Part shown: positions 10,202-22,182 of the stretch, piece by piece
Layout of the letters: each line of letters starts with the position of its first letter
Position numbering within the stretch: position 1 is the stretch's first letter
Source of the DNA: Blasia pusilla
Lineage: Eukaryota > Marchantiophyta > Marchantiopsida > Blasiales
NCBI GenBank assembly: GCA_050084515.1
Contig: CM114272.1
Coordinates: 20,398,001-20,462,000, forward strand
Direction: 5' to 3'
Length of the DNA: 64,000 nt
Position numbers and translations under genes: made by a program
The notes under the pieces: model-generated
The model's database searches: none
The model's input: the letters and a program-made list of their open reading frames with translations, nothing else
What the model was told of the DNA's origin: nothing

Positions 10202-11202
10202 TGTCGTGCCCCTACTCTCCTTGAACGTCAATCTTTAGTGTTGCGGAAGCGTGCGTTCAGTAGGTCACGAACTCATCGCCGATCTGCACCCAAACACGCA
10301 CTCTCGTTAGTCGGGTTTGGCCAACCGGCGTTCCAACCCACCGAGTCCTCAACTCGGCGTCTCATCAAGCTCAACCTTCCTTAGTTCCTAGCTCCCAACA
10401 CATGGCAAGTCCTTCAAGACTTGGAACAGACTTCCTGGTTAGTCCAGGGATCTGAAACGGCACTTGCACGCCTAGCGATCCCAACTGTTCAACGGTCCTC
10501 GTGTGAGTTCCGAACCGAGACCCAAGTAATTGAGTCGCGACGTGAAATCCAAGAGGGATGTCTAAAATCGCCTCAATGGACTTGGTGCAGGTTTTCCAAC
10601 CCAACGCCCAAACTCGCATTCCGTTCCATGCCCTTGAGCGCCGCAGCTGGCGCCCAAAGTGAGGTTTGGGTTCCAAGCACTCTCGGAGACCTTCCCCCTT
10701 ACTAGTACTTCTGGGGTTCTCCAATAACCCCTCCCCTTTGGGAAAAGAGGTTCGGGCCCTTCATTGTGGCCCTCAACCCGACTCCACTTACAGTCGTTTT
10801 CGGGTTGTATCTCGGCCGCTGCTTATGCGTTTGCAGCGATCTTTGGTGCGTTTGAACCGGCTCTCCATAAGCTTTCCAACGCACTCTTATTTGCTCCAAA
10901 CGCATCTTGGCGCTAAAAGTTATGGCCATAAATACAGTCAGAAACTCTCAAACGCAAGTGGCGTTCCAAGTCCGGATCTTTCCTTTGGCAACCCACTTCC
11001 TAGACTCGACTTCTTTCAAGTCTCATTCGCGTTTGGTCCAGGTTTCCAGTCGCGACCATCACATCTGAAACGCGACTTCTCGCTCGCGTCTCGTCTCTTG
11101 TCTCCTCTTTGAGACAACTCCAACGCGCAAACCATCTTAGCGTGAGCCCGCTAATGTTCCGATGTTCCGCTTGGCACTTGTTTGGTCATGAGGGTCGCGA
11201 AA
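10202..11202 (-). repeat. solo LTR of a second LTR family (about 1 kb) with GGGGG target duplication
   Basis: Matches the two other copies at 48335-49343 and 59769-60798. In minus orientation it runs from about TCGCGACCCTCAT (terminal TG degraded to TT) to GTAGGGGCACGACA. GGGGG flanks both sides (10197-10201 and 11203-11207), consistent with a 5-bp target duplication, although runs of G are weak evidence. There is no internal region, so it is a solo LTR left by recombination. Confidence 0.75.
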
Positions 11203-11268
11203 GGGGGGGCTACTATAAGAAGTGAAGCCTCGGGTAAAAATTCAGCCATTTTACCGTAAGGGACTCTA

Positions 11269-11831
11269 TGTCGTGCAAATCCACATCGTCATACAACATA
11301 CATCGCTGACATACCATACGCACATACATACATAACAAACGCAAGTGTACCACAATTGAAATCCGTGAAAGACCTACTGTCATAAAACACGTTTACAATC
11401 ACATACAATCGAGCCAAACCCACTCCACGATGGGAGAATCTAGGTCGAAGCTATGGAAACACCATAGCCAAGAGCTCTACTCACTACCAAGGCTAACTCC
11501 CAACGCAACAGGCTCAACTCAAAGAACTGACGTTTCTTTGAGGGCAAGCCACCTTATATCCTCCAACCTAAGAGCGGGCCCTACTGGGAAAGTCACCCCC
11601 AAGTGAGTAACCCCAACCCTATGTATGGAACCGCATCTCTACCAAGCCACTACGGTCCTACATAAGGAATGGCCTCTACCAGCACTATACTCTACGACAT
11701 AATCCGTATGGTCATGACAAATTGTCGTGCGAATCCACATCGTCATACAACATACATCGCCGACATACCATACGCACATACATACATAACATAGACGAGT
11801 ATCCACAAACGCAAGTGTGTACCACAACTCG
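11269..11831 (-). repeat. 3' LTR of copy B with direct repeats at both ends
   Basis: On minus it begins just after a GGGGG tract (CGAGTTGTGGTACAC, start probably mutated from TG) and ends GATTTGCACGACA. Its first 110 bp (about 11722-11831) recur as its last 95 bp (11269-11362): both hold GTGGTACAC, CTTGCGTTTG, TTATGTATGTATGTGCGTAT and ACGATGTGGAT. A TATA-like GGATATAAGG occurs in the middle. Same layout as copy A's LTR despite low sequence identity. Confidence 0.65.
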
Positions 11832-11999
11832 CCCCCTAATCGGCGGTTAGGTCCTCTAACTCCCAGGTAGCCCTATACATCTACTACATGCTATACACCT
11901 TCTTGGGTGCCCGAATCGTAAGGCCGGGTGCTAGGTTGCCCCATCGTTAGTCGCACATCCGTAATCCATATCATGCAAAGATCAAGTCATCTACCTCTC

Positions 12000-12155
12000 C
12001 TAAGTACATCGAGGACAAACCCACCTTCCAAAGAGGAACAACATCCAAACGTGGAGTCAAACATATCATGTGCCAACCCCTAGAACACCGATCACACACC
12101 AACATACGGGCGTTGCTATAAGCATTGGAGACCCACACAACATGCACCTCAAGCT
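12000..12155 (-). pseudogene. C-terminal PHD finger of copy B
   Basis: Read on minus with two frameshifts: LRCMLCGSP, then MLVCDRCSRGWHMICLTP, then GRWVCPRCT and a TAG stop at 12000-12002. All eight zinc ligands of a C4HC3 PHD finger are present once frames are followed, including the second Cys that is Tyr in copy A. CDRCSRGWH is very close to host PHD fingers. The position is as in copy A, about 170 bp before the LTR. Confidence 0.8.
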
Positions 12156-12199
12156 AGCACGTATCATGGCTAAGCTTGGGTCAATAAGTACCATCCACA

Positions 12200-13366
12200 T
12201 TTGGAAGATGACATGGCGCAAAATTACGCACATGGTCCTTCCAAACAACTCCATCACGACCCTCCAACATGAGAACTCCGAAGCTAACACCTCACCCACT
12301 CGTAAAATAGTGCGGCTGCCGTCACATCCAACGTTGTCGGGCACTGCTGCAAATAGACATAGTCCCCACATGGAACCTACGAATCGATGGTCGATAACCT
12401 CCACACTGAATGGTTGCATACCGCAACGTATCCCTGTTGAGCAATGGCAAGATTCTCAAAGGTCGTTGGCATAACTCTCAAAGAGCTCCGCCTACCGAGA
12501 ACACACCCTCATCCACATCTCTCGGGTCATCAAGGTTCACCACCTCACTAGACTTCCGACAATTCTTTCGGCAAGTTTGGATCTCGGCCGTATAACAGTA
12601 AAAATAAGGTGAGAAGGAAGCCAAGGATGCTTGGCGATCGAACCTATACCCCATGGCTAACCATGGCAACTGAATATCCGGTCTCCAAGATGCCCTTCTA
12701 TAGGCCATACTTGCGCAATGCCCTCTTCACCGCCCGAACCACACGCTCAAACCAAACCATCCGCCTCTGGATGATCTCGAGACGTGGTCCGATGATCAAT
12801 CAACACCTTGTCACACAAGACCTGAAACTCACCGAAACTCAGACTCGGTCGGTCAAGACTTCGGTTGGTGCACCAAAATGACTAAGCACTCTATCCAGAA
12901 ACGCATACGCCGTTCCTCACTTGCCTTGTCCGTAATGCCACCAACTCAATCCACTTGGAGAAGTGCTCCACCATCACCAACACATATCGATGATGTCGCG
13001 ATACCAACGGTAACGGTCCCGCAAAGTCCACACTCCAACGGTAACCCAACCCCATAATAGGCAAGGGGTGTAATTGTGGTGTAGGGGCATTAAATGATGC
13101 CTCACCCGATCACAAACCATACAACGTGACACCAATCGCTGCACTGAGTATGCATGCCACGCCACCAATATCGCCAAGGAGTAAGCTATACGACGCTTTA
13201 CCCCAAAATGTCCCAACTCCTCATGGGCATGCCGCACAATGCGCTCTCTCGAGCCAAATGTGGCACTACTCGCATACTCTACCATCCTCCCATACGCGGA
13301 GAATATGTGTTCCCTCCAATCGATACCTCTTAGCACGTTGAAGAACACGGTCTCGCTCCTTGGCAC
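12200..13366 (-). pseudogene. integrase of copy B
   Basis: The zinc module is clear on minus near 13130-13260 (RHAHEELGHFGVKRR, then VSRCMVCDRV). The core (about 12700-13080) is frame-shifted. The C-terminal part at 12478-12708 includes LPWLAMGYRFDRQASLASF and a degraded LLYGREIQ-like tract. Numerous stops show loss of function. Confidence 0.82.
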
Positions 13367-13480
13367 TCACTATGCCTGGCACCCTACTGGTCCGTATGAA
13401 CTCCAACACCAACGCATCATCATGAATATCACGCTGATCCGCACCACCATCTCCAACCTTAGGATCTCAAGGCCGGCCAT

Positions 13481-14990
13481 CTACCCTCGACTAGAGTAAG
13501 ATATCATGTGGTCCTCCATACTAGAGTCCACCCCTAACCAACATAAAAAGGCGGATGCATGCCAACCTGGCACCATCTCCTCATCAACCTCGCCATGCCA
13601 TCTAGCCCCAGTTGTATCCTCTTGGCTAGTACATGGGTTCCTACTCAACCCATCAGCATCAAGGTTGGCAACTCCAAGTCTATGTACCACCCGAAGTCAT
13701 ACTCTGTAAGATAAGAGCCCACCGTGCAAGCTTCCCGTAAGCTTGTCCGACTCCATCAACCACTTGAGTGGTGGTGATCAAGTAACAAGGGTAAACTGTG
13801 TGCCAAACAAGTAACACCTAAAGTGTGCCATGACCACACTATCGCCAAGCACTCTCCCTCATATGAACTATAGCGCGACTCATTGCATTATTCGAACGAC
13901 TTGCATAGGCCACCACAAACTCCATGTGCTCATCATCATGTTGTGTCAACACCGCTCCAAGTCCCAACCTACTCCAATCATTGTGTAACCTGAAATGGGC
14001 GCCCTCGATAGGTCTCCTCAAGATAGGCGCCGCCACCAACTGGGCCTTAAGCTCCACAAAAGCTCTCTCCTGATCATCTCCCAGTGCCACTCTTGATCTG
14101 ATTTCAGCAATTGGTTCAAAGGCTTTGCCATAGTACTAAATCCCTTCACATACCTCCGATAGTAGTTCGCCAATCCCATGAATGCTCGAACTCTACTCAC
14201 ATCTACCGGACGCGAATAAGTGCAATAGCCTCCACCTTTGCTTGTTGAACTCCCAAACCACCGGATAGATCACATGACCCAAGTACTCAACATCCTCATG
14301 GAAGAACTTACACTTTCCTGGATGCAACGAGACCATGAGCTTTCAACCGCCAAACACCATCTGCAAATATATATGATGCTCCTCCACCGTGTTATGAACA
14401 CCAAGATATCATCAATGTAACACCGAACAAAATCCAACCCCGCTAGGATCCTCGCCCATCACTCTTTGAAACTCGGCAGTGCATTCTTCAACCCAAACGA
14501 TACAAATTTCCACCGGTACAAACAATCCTTGCCATGAGAGTTGACACCCCAAAATGTTGTCTTGGCCTTGTCACTCTCCCGAATCGGCAATTGATGGTAT
14601 CTCGCTCAAGATCCAAAGTACTGAAAATCTTTGCCTGTCCCACCACATCAAAGATCTCTCAGTGTAGGCATGGCATACCTATCGGCCTTGGTTTGCCGAT
14701 TGATAGACGGTAATCTCCACACATCCGCCTATCTCGTGTAGTTGCCATGCATATCCTTTTAGCAGCATGACAGTGGTCGATGCATACTCTCCATGCAACA
14801 ACTCCACTAATCCAGCCTCCAAAAGGTCCAACGTCCTACTCTGAATCAGGTCCCTCTCCATATCACTATATCGGTAGGGACGACGGAAGATTGGCGTATC
14901 ACTAGCTAAAATCAATCCGTATACCGGGTCCAACCAGAGAACCCAACTCCTTCATGCTAAAGGCAAAAACTCCTATAAGCACGTAGGAAC
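13481..14990 (-). pseudogene. reverse transcriptase and RNase H of copy B
   Basis: The RT entry (14679-14933) reads TPIFRRPYRYSDMERDLIQSR then LLEAGLVELLHGEYASTTVM. The catalytic box is RCYIDDILV near 14403-14428. RNase H follows: VRAFMGLANYYRRYVKGFS (near 14170), LVAAPILRRPIEGA, LGLGAVLTQHDDE and VVAYASRSNNA (13839-14090), ending NLDADGLSRNPC (13481-13690). Several frameshifts break the domains. Confidence 0.88.
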
Positions 14991-15279
14991 CGTGTCAGCG
15001 CCGTTTCTCACCTCCCGTAAGCTTGGGCCCAAGTAATGGCTCCCAAGTCTCCTCCATGGCATACTAGAGGGAGAGGACGATGCCATTGGTTGCTACGCAA
15101 CCCCCTCACAAGATGATACACCCTTAGCTACACCATCATCTCGAGCAAATAACTCCTCCACCAAAGCATGAGCAACCAACTCCACATGCCCAACCATTAC
15201 ATCCCATTTACTCCAAGGATGCAAAATACTACTCTCCTCGCTTCGGCCGATGCTCTCTACTGGCCCCGGTAGCCATCGA

Positions 15280-16617
15280 GCTCATTACAAGGGGTGGAAG
15301 ACCCACGACATAGTCCGAAGTCGTATTTTGCTCGCCATACCAAGACTCAAAATCCAAGTCAAACAATTCAGGTCCATGGCCTGACCCAACACAGACGCCG
15401 TGAAGCCTCGTAAATAGAAGCAACATTTTGTCACACCAAAAAAGAGTAAATCCCATCGCACGCTCTTTCTCATCAGCGTTAGGCTCCACCAATGCCCGAC
15501 ATGAGAATCCCATACAAGCCCCGGACCACCTTCCTCGTAGGCATGTGACGAGGAAAAATCACAAATGTGGGTAGTGCCATCCTAGGTGGCCCACACGGTT
15601 CACCTGCACGCCATGGGTGACCGATCAATAACCCTCACCACTTGGGAAAGTCGCCAAAGATCAGAAGATACTATCCATTGAAGGCGAGGATCCCGCCAGA
15701 CCGCATCATATGCTCGACGTAGACCTCCCTAGGCAACAAGTTTGTCCACCACAAGCGTGGGCGATGTGCATGCGAGCCAACTCAAGGCCGCATCCAACAA
15801 CACCGCTGGTCCAATCCAAGACCGCACCTCATGAACACTCGCCATCATCCGGGTCCGAGTGTCACCCAACAATGGAACATTCTCGAATGTAAGCTAGAGC
15901 ACGTGCTCGATGAACTGAAGATGTCGTAACACCCGTAACATCTCCCAAAACAATCAAGACCTAGGGTCATGTAATCCCTCACCACGACCAAAGACGTGTA
16001 TGACCCTCACATGGCCATCCAAAGCAATCACCAAATCCACAAGACCAACCTCTCAAGGTCCTGCGCTTCAACAATGCAATGTGTGATGGTAAAGCACGCC
16101 GGTACCCACGAATAGGTGATGGCAAAGAACAACTCGGGATATCTCCGCATCAATCGACCAATATGTCGGGATGAGACTCTCTGGCCGTCTCATCTCGCTC
16201 CACATACACGTATCTCCATGCACAGAATACCGCCTGCAACATGCCGCCAAACCAAGTGCTAATCCCACCAAAGAGATCTAACACACAAATGCCCTCCGGC
16301 GGATCGCCATACAATGGGTGTAGTATCCAAAGGGGATAATAATCTAGGCTGTAGGAAGTAGGAGTCCACCGTGGGGCCTCCTCTTCCTCGTGAGGTATAA
16401 CATGACCTCACACCAAGCCTCTGCACTAGGCGATCGCCTCGCCGTAGTGCACCGCTGAACTCCAAAGTGGCACATCCAACGATGAGGATGCCACAGCTGC
16501 AAAAATAGGGACCTCCTCTTCCTCCTCATGCGAGGAGAATCCATAGCAAAACATTACCCTCCAAAAGTCTCTTGGCCAAGTGACTACTCCACTAAAACCA
16601 GCCATAGATGCTAACAC
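15280..16617 (-). pseudogene. cytosine-5 DNA methyltransferase domain in pol of copy B
   Basis: Read on minus. The N-terminal lead (MLASMAGFSGVVTWPRDF) matches copy A's MATLAAFSSAITWPSDL. Motif I is GICVLDLFGGIS near 16262-16297, followed by motif II WRYVYVERDETARES. Motif IV is WPCEGHTR, with the Cys codon at 16009-16011. Motif VI is TFENVPLLGDTRTR, with Glu-Asn-Val at 15876-15884, followed by SWIGPAVLLDAA. Motif IX is ALVEPNADEKERAMGF near 15440-15490, and motif X is SVLGQAMDLNCLTW. Frameshifts and stops interrupt it. It lies between protease and RT, as in copy A. Confidence 0.85.
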
Positions 16618-16845
16618 TGTTGGGGAAGACCCTCTGGTCGAGCCCCAAAAATAAATCTCACAGAACTTGGCTCATACGTCCATCCCGGACTGCCAACCTG
16701 GTCTATAAGACTGTCTCACCCAAGAATCCATCGAAAACCCATCGGGTACACATCGCTGCTCCTCCAACTAGTACATCATACGACTCGGCCGATGTGACTA
16801 CCGCAGATACTCCCAACCGGGAGCTATCGGCCGCATGATCTGGTC

Positions 16846-17085
16846 TCAACAGACATAAAACTTCTCCCGTGTCATGAATTGAGACCTATCATTGGCTCCT
16901 CCAAGTGATGTTTGAATGGAATGGGCAAGGCTCAAGCTCGACCTCCGAATACCCAAACCAATACATGCCGCCTTTCCCAACATCAAAGGTTGGGCACCGT
17001 AGTCTAACAAGACTCTATCTGGTCTATACACTGTCTCTGTAGGACTCACCAATCGGAAGATCCCCTCCGGTTGTCCAATATACAT
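16846..17085 (-). pseudogene. retropepsin-like protease of copy B, active-site change
   Basis: On minus, MYIGQPEGIFRLVSPTETVYR is followed by VLLDYGAQPLMLGKAACIGLGI. Asp-Tyr-Gly-Ala replaces the expected Asp-Ser/Thr-Gly-Ala. The matching Ser is kept in copies A and C, where other residues are altered. The frame stops at 16846. Confidence 0.6.
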
Positions 17086-17719
17086 ACACCAGGTGTAAGC
17101 CTCTCACGATCAATGGTGGCCGGGCCGGGTAATGCATCCATCTTCGCCGCCTTTGCCGCCAAGTAGCAATCGGGTACTCAATGCTACTCTCGACATAGAG
17201 GGTCGCTCCACCGCAACACCCTCATCCACCTCAACACGTAGCAAGAACACCCCACGTTCACACAACGTGGTCGCTAATCGAAATACAGGAGCTAAGTCAA
17301 CTCCTAAAGCCATCACTCGTGGCCGAAAACAATGGGGATCCTAACACTGAAGTTGCCATCCGCAATATCGCATTGATCTTCGCATCCGTGTCTACTACAC
17401 GCGATGTAGATGCCTCGATCCCCCCACTGCTCGGCTCAATAGGTCGCGAGAGGAACCATGGATGGAGTCCTAAGCACCTCAGACAACAAGAATGATGGGA
17501 AGCCTAGCTCGCCTCCCGGCCTCACCCCTCTGTGGGTCCAACTCACTGAAGAGCACCACGTGGCTCGACGCCGAGTGGCTCCTCAGAAGAATCGCAATCG
17601 ATGCCTCAACTCAGGTCGCACTCGCCATATAAGAGAGATCATCCCTCCATAAGAGGTGGAAGCCCTCGCTCCCGAACTCGATCTATGGCCGGATACCGAC
17701 CATAGTAGCCAACTCGCTC

Positions 17720-19190
17720 CAATGCTCAATCTCGGCGACCATAGCCGACTCTGTCGTGAGTGGTAGGGTTAGCCACCGTGAGGCTCTCCAACCACTGGTC
17801 CACCTCTACCACCCCTACCACCTCTACCACCTCGGCCTCTCGAGCTACTCCACCACGGCCACGGCCCGATCTCAACTCTGGATGAAGATCAAAGCAACGC
17901 CTCGAGGATGACCTAGTCTCCCGCAATGATCACACCGAGTTGGGGCCGACCGAGGCCCATCCTCCAAAGTCCGTCTCCCATCCTCTTGGGGACAAAACTT
18001 CCTAACATGATCACCTCCACATGTCCAACATGATGTCCCTTGCGGGGCAGCAAATGAAGGCAATGGTCTTTGCACAAATGTCCTCTAGGACTTGATCGAG
18101 GTCGCGTGTACCCCCACGACTCCCACTACTACTACCACCACCACTACTACGAGACCGGGAGGTGGGCGGTGAACATGAGAAGTAGTAGTTGTATCCCCCA
18201 TGAATGCGGATGTCACCACTCTCTCCTTCACCATGTTAAGCTCAATCTTCTCAGATAGAGCAAACACATGGGTCAATGTGGGTGAATCATCACTCATAAG
18301 AGTAGCATCACGCACCCTACGGCGCAAATCTCCGTCCAAGATCCCATACTAAAATCGATCGCTCGATCCTCAATCACACTGGGTAATGAAATCAGCGCCG
18401 TGATACGCAGCGTGTATGCCTCACGAAGACTCTCACCGTCTTTCGCTCAAAGTCAAGATTCCTCAACTTCTCCGTCTTCACTCCTTGATAGTTCTTCTTC
18501 AACCTCTTGAAGAACTCAGCAATCGGCTAAACGATGGTGGGGCACTAGTTCCTCCACTAGTACCCCCACTAGTACCTCCACTAGTAACCCCACTCGGCTC
18601 GCACTGCACCACTCGGCCGGGCCGGGCCGGGCATAGTAGGAGCACTACTACCAATACCACCATGGGTGATAGACACATAGCCTGGAGACCAATATTGTCT
18701 CCATGCCTCAATCTCATCAACATGGTCCTTCCTAAACTCATGGTAATCATCCATGGATGGTCCTTCCAAGTCTTTGAAACAACCCTTCCAAGCCAAGAAG
18801 GGTGTAAACAACGCATGCGTTCCGCAACATCCGCATATCACACCACGTATCAAACTCCTGCATGAAGTCCTCCAACTCAATGGTACCCTTGCACCGAGTA
18901 TCGTCGTGGGCCCTTCATGGCCCCATATCCACCGTCCATGTCCCAAATCAATGGAGTTGCAACACTCGATAACAACGTAGAAGACTCGGTGTTTGGAACA
19001 CCTCGTCCTCCTCTTCATCAACCGTCGGAAGTGGAAAAGGTAGCCGATACCTAAATCCACTCCGTGTGAAACCACCACGTCCGCACCACGGTCCCCAACC
19101 AGACCACCCGACGACTCCGTGATGACCAACGCCGATGCCGCACCACCACCAAATTACCAAGTGACGCCGATGTCGCTATACTATTCTAGC
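17720..19190 (-). pseudogene. gag of copy B with zinc knuckles
   Basis: On minus, FKDLEGPSMDDYHEFRKDHV and EIEAWRQYW match copy A gag. Then LDGDLRRRVRDATLMS, SPTLTHVFALSEKIELNM (18240-18339) match A's capsid C-terminal part. Knuckles lie at 17890-18045: CWTCGGDHVRKFC and CDHCGRLGHPR, the second cut by a frameshift. A repetitive GTA/GTG tract near 18110-18160 probably encodes a low-complexity linker. Regions 17100-17700 correspond to the gag-protease linker and hold no recognised domain. Confidence 0.78.
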
Positions 19191-19317
19191 TCTACTAGCT
19201 ATGGTGTAGGCAACCTAACTTGTCATCACCACAAGAAGTCTCCCACAATCTACTCGTCATCCCTCCGGCCTCACTACCGGTAGCACATGGGAGTAACACT
19301 ACTCGAAATCAGCGTCA

Positions 19318-19338
19318 ACCCTAACAATGGGCGCCAAG
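19318..19338 (-). promoter_or_regulatory. possible primer binding site of copy B
   Basis: On minus, TTGGCGCCCATTGTTAGGG lies upstream of gag. TGGCGCC followed by a partly G-rich tail resembles tRNA 3' ends used by some plant gypsy elements. No LTR 3' end (GCACGACA) sits directly before it, so confidence is low. Confidence 0.25.
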
Positions 19339-19649
19339 CAAAAGAAGCACGATGGAGGGGATCCAAACACAGAAATCCAACGACAACCCTCCAATCGCAA
19401 ATGGAAATCAAGGTAACACAATCCACCAAACGTGGTGCCTGTGAATCCACAAAACCCACCACACAATTCTAACGCAATAGCTACTCCGGGCTGGTCGATG
19501 ACGTGCTAGTTAACGCAGCAAAGACCTGAAAATATCACCTGCATGGAGAGGCTACACCGTACTATGCATTAGAGGTACATCAACCAAAAACCTGAGATGC
19601 ATAAAGCGCCTAACACATCTCCGAATAGCACCAAATGAGCTACAATAGT

Positions 19650-19722
19650 CTGTACACTGGCATAGTTAAGAACTCGGCAGTTAAGCGTCCTCCAGGCAGA
19701 ATAGCCCAAAGATGGGTGACCA
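19650..19722 (+). repeat. 5S rRNA-like sequence (pseudogene or 5S-derived retroelement)
   Basis: GAACTCGGCAGTTAAGCGT followed about 20 bp later by GATGGGTGACC matches plant 5S rRNA across the internal promoter (A box, intermediate element, start of C box) at the right spacing. Sequence outside about 19665-19722 does not match 5S. It could be a degraded 5S gene, a 5S-derived SINE, or a Cassandra-type TRIM LTR. Confidence 0.6.
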
Positions 19723-19757
19723 GTTATGCAAAACTCAAATCCCAAATCCTGCAAAAA

Positions 19758-19819
19758 TTGCCTCACGCCCAAGCAAGCAAGCTTGGGCGTGAGGCAAGCA
19801 AGCAAGCTTGCTTGCTTGC
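19758..19819. repeat. two adjacent perfect palindromes
   Basis: Arms TTGCCTCACGCCCAAGC (19758-19774) and their exact complement (19781-19797) flank the loop AAGCAA. They overlap a 26-bp perfect palindrome at 19794-19819 built of GCAAGCAAGCAAGC and its complement. It lies just after the 5S-like stretch. Confidence 0.9.
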
Positions 19820-19822
19820 TCC

Positions 19823-20813
<991 letters not shown>

Positions 20814-21006
20814 CATCACGATACAAATGAGGGGGCAAAGAGAGCCAAAAAGGAAGACCTCAAGAGGCCAAAATCGGCCCCAAGCAGAAAGAAGGGGGCC
20901 TTCCCCCCTAACGACCAGAATCACCAACAGCAGAGACAATATCATCAACACCTATAGAACTATGACTACTACTAAGTGGGCCTCTAGCATTGGCGTCTCC
21001 AACCGC

Positions 21007-22140
21007 CTAAGCCCAGCGTAGAAGCCCATTTGCCTGGGCGCGCTGCAAAGCTATGGAGACCCGTTGCCTACAATAAAGTATCGTAGTGGCTAAGGACAAC
21101 CCATTTCTCGACTGGAGATGATGGGTGCAATCCGTAAGGAACGAGTCAAACCTCTCTCCCATGGCCCCGTACATCTCAATGGCTAGGGGGATAAATCGAT
21201 GTCCATCATGAAGTCCACTGTAGATGTGGGTCTTCTTGACCGCCGCCGCCGCTCCTTGTAGCAATCTCCCTTGTGCTACCACTTAGGCTCGCACCGCCTC
21301 CGGCGTAGGATCTGTCACTACAACATCCGCTACCACCACCTCAGCCTCCCTCGTCATATAGAGATCAGCACGGATAAGGGAATCCCGCATGGAGTAGTGC
21401 CTCTCTCTCTCTCTGTATATGGAATCCACTCTCCCAAGCAATAGAGAACATAATATCCCGCATTGCATCATGAGTGGCTATCCTCTCACCCCCAACTGGA
21501 CCCCGTGCCAAATGCACACCAAGTGGATCCAGACTCCGGCAACACTCGCAATATGTCGAACCAACCACCGTTGGTTGGGGCAGGCCAAGTCGGAACCACA
21601 TCGCTGTAGTGTAGGTAAGTGGTGCCATGTGGAAAGCTGGGATGAGGGGACAAGCCCCCACCTATGAGTCTGCCCCCTTTCCGGAGCAAGAGCGAATAGT
21701 AGATCTAAACAATGTATCAAAGTAGAACCTCCATGGGGATATTCCTCCAATGGAAATAGTAGAACCTCCATGGGGATATTCCCGTCCAACATAGTAGATC
21801 TAAACAATGTATCAAAGTGGGCTTCCATCAAAGAAGATTGGAGCCCCAACTGTCCGGAGGAAACTAGGGAAGAGAAAGCAGGAAGAACTGCTCTAGCCTC
21901 AACAAGAAGGGAGTCTCTACAAGCTGTAAGTGAAGACTCAAGTGGGAAAAGACCATCCTCAACCTGGGAAACGTACTGTAAAAGTAGCGGTCTGCCCCTA
22001 ACCAAAAATTGGGAGCAAAGGAGGGGTGCTATAGTGGCCCAACTCCCTAAAAAGGCTGAAGACGCCACTAACTCAGTCGCTAAGAGACCTACTCCACCAA
22101 AGGCAATCGGCCAAGAAGCCTGTCTACGAGCTAGCTCCCC
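21007..22140 (-). pseudogene. C-terminal part of the C2H2-finger retroelement
   Basis: On minus just beyond the telomeric run, RRQASWPIAFGGVGLLATELVASSAFLGSWA is read in pieces; the FGGVGL...AFLGSWA pattern is typical of the region after the RT core in such elements. The open part 21478-22068 follows. Near 21007-21282 comes HDGHRFIPLAIEMYGAMGERFD, another conserved-looking block, ending RVSIALQRAQANG. At least one frameshift separates the blocks. A short repeat (TAGAACCTCCATGGGGATATTCC) is duplicated at about 21723 and 21761. Confidence 0.65.
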
Positions 22141-22182
22141 GGGGTTTAGGTTTAGGGTTTAGGGTTTAAGGTTTAGGGTTTA
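22141..22182 (+). repeat. interstitial plant telomeric repeats
   Basis: About six TTTAGGG-type units, some degenerate (TTTAGG, TTTAAGG), lie exactly where the RT open frame loses homology and before the displaced C-terminal part. This fits filler DNA at a repaired double-strand break. Confidence 0.9.

Larger units (their letters stand above)
11269..19340 (-). mobile_element. Ty3/gypsy retrotransposon copy B with methyltransferase and PHD domains
   Basis: Read on minus: gag (17720-19190), protease, C5 MTase, RT-RNase H, integrase, PHD finger, then the 3' LTR (11269-11831). Domain order matches copy A, but sequence and LTR differ clearly, so B is a diverged sublineage. Frames are broken throughout. 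No 5' LTR is recognised; a TGGCGCC primer-site-like word lies near 19330. Left flank next to the LTR is CTCTA; no matching duplication was found upstream. Confidence 0.9.

Noticed and set aside
4016-18660. Intact autonomous retroelement
   Set aside because: Stops and frameshifts interrupt every long domain in copies A, B and C.
19650-19722. Functional 5S rRNA gene
   Set aside because: Only about 60 bp match; both ends of 5S are missing.
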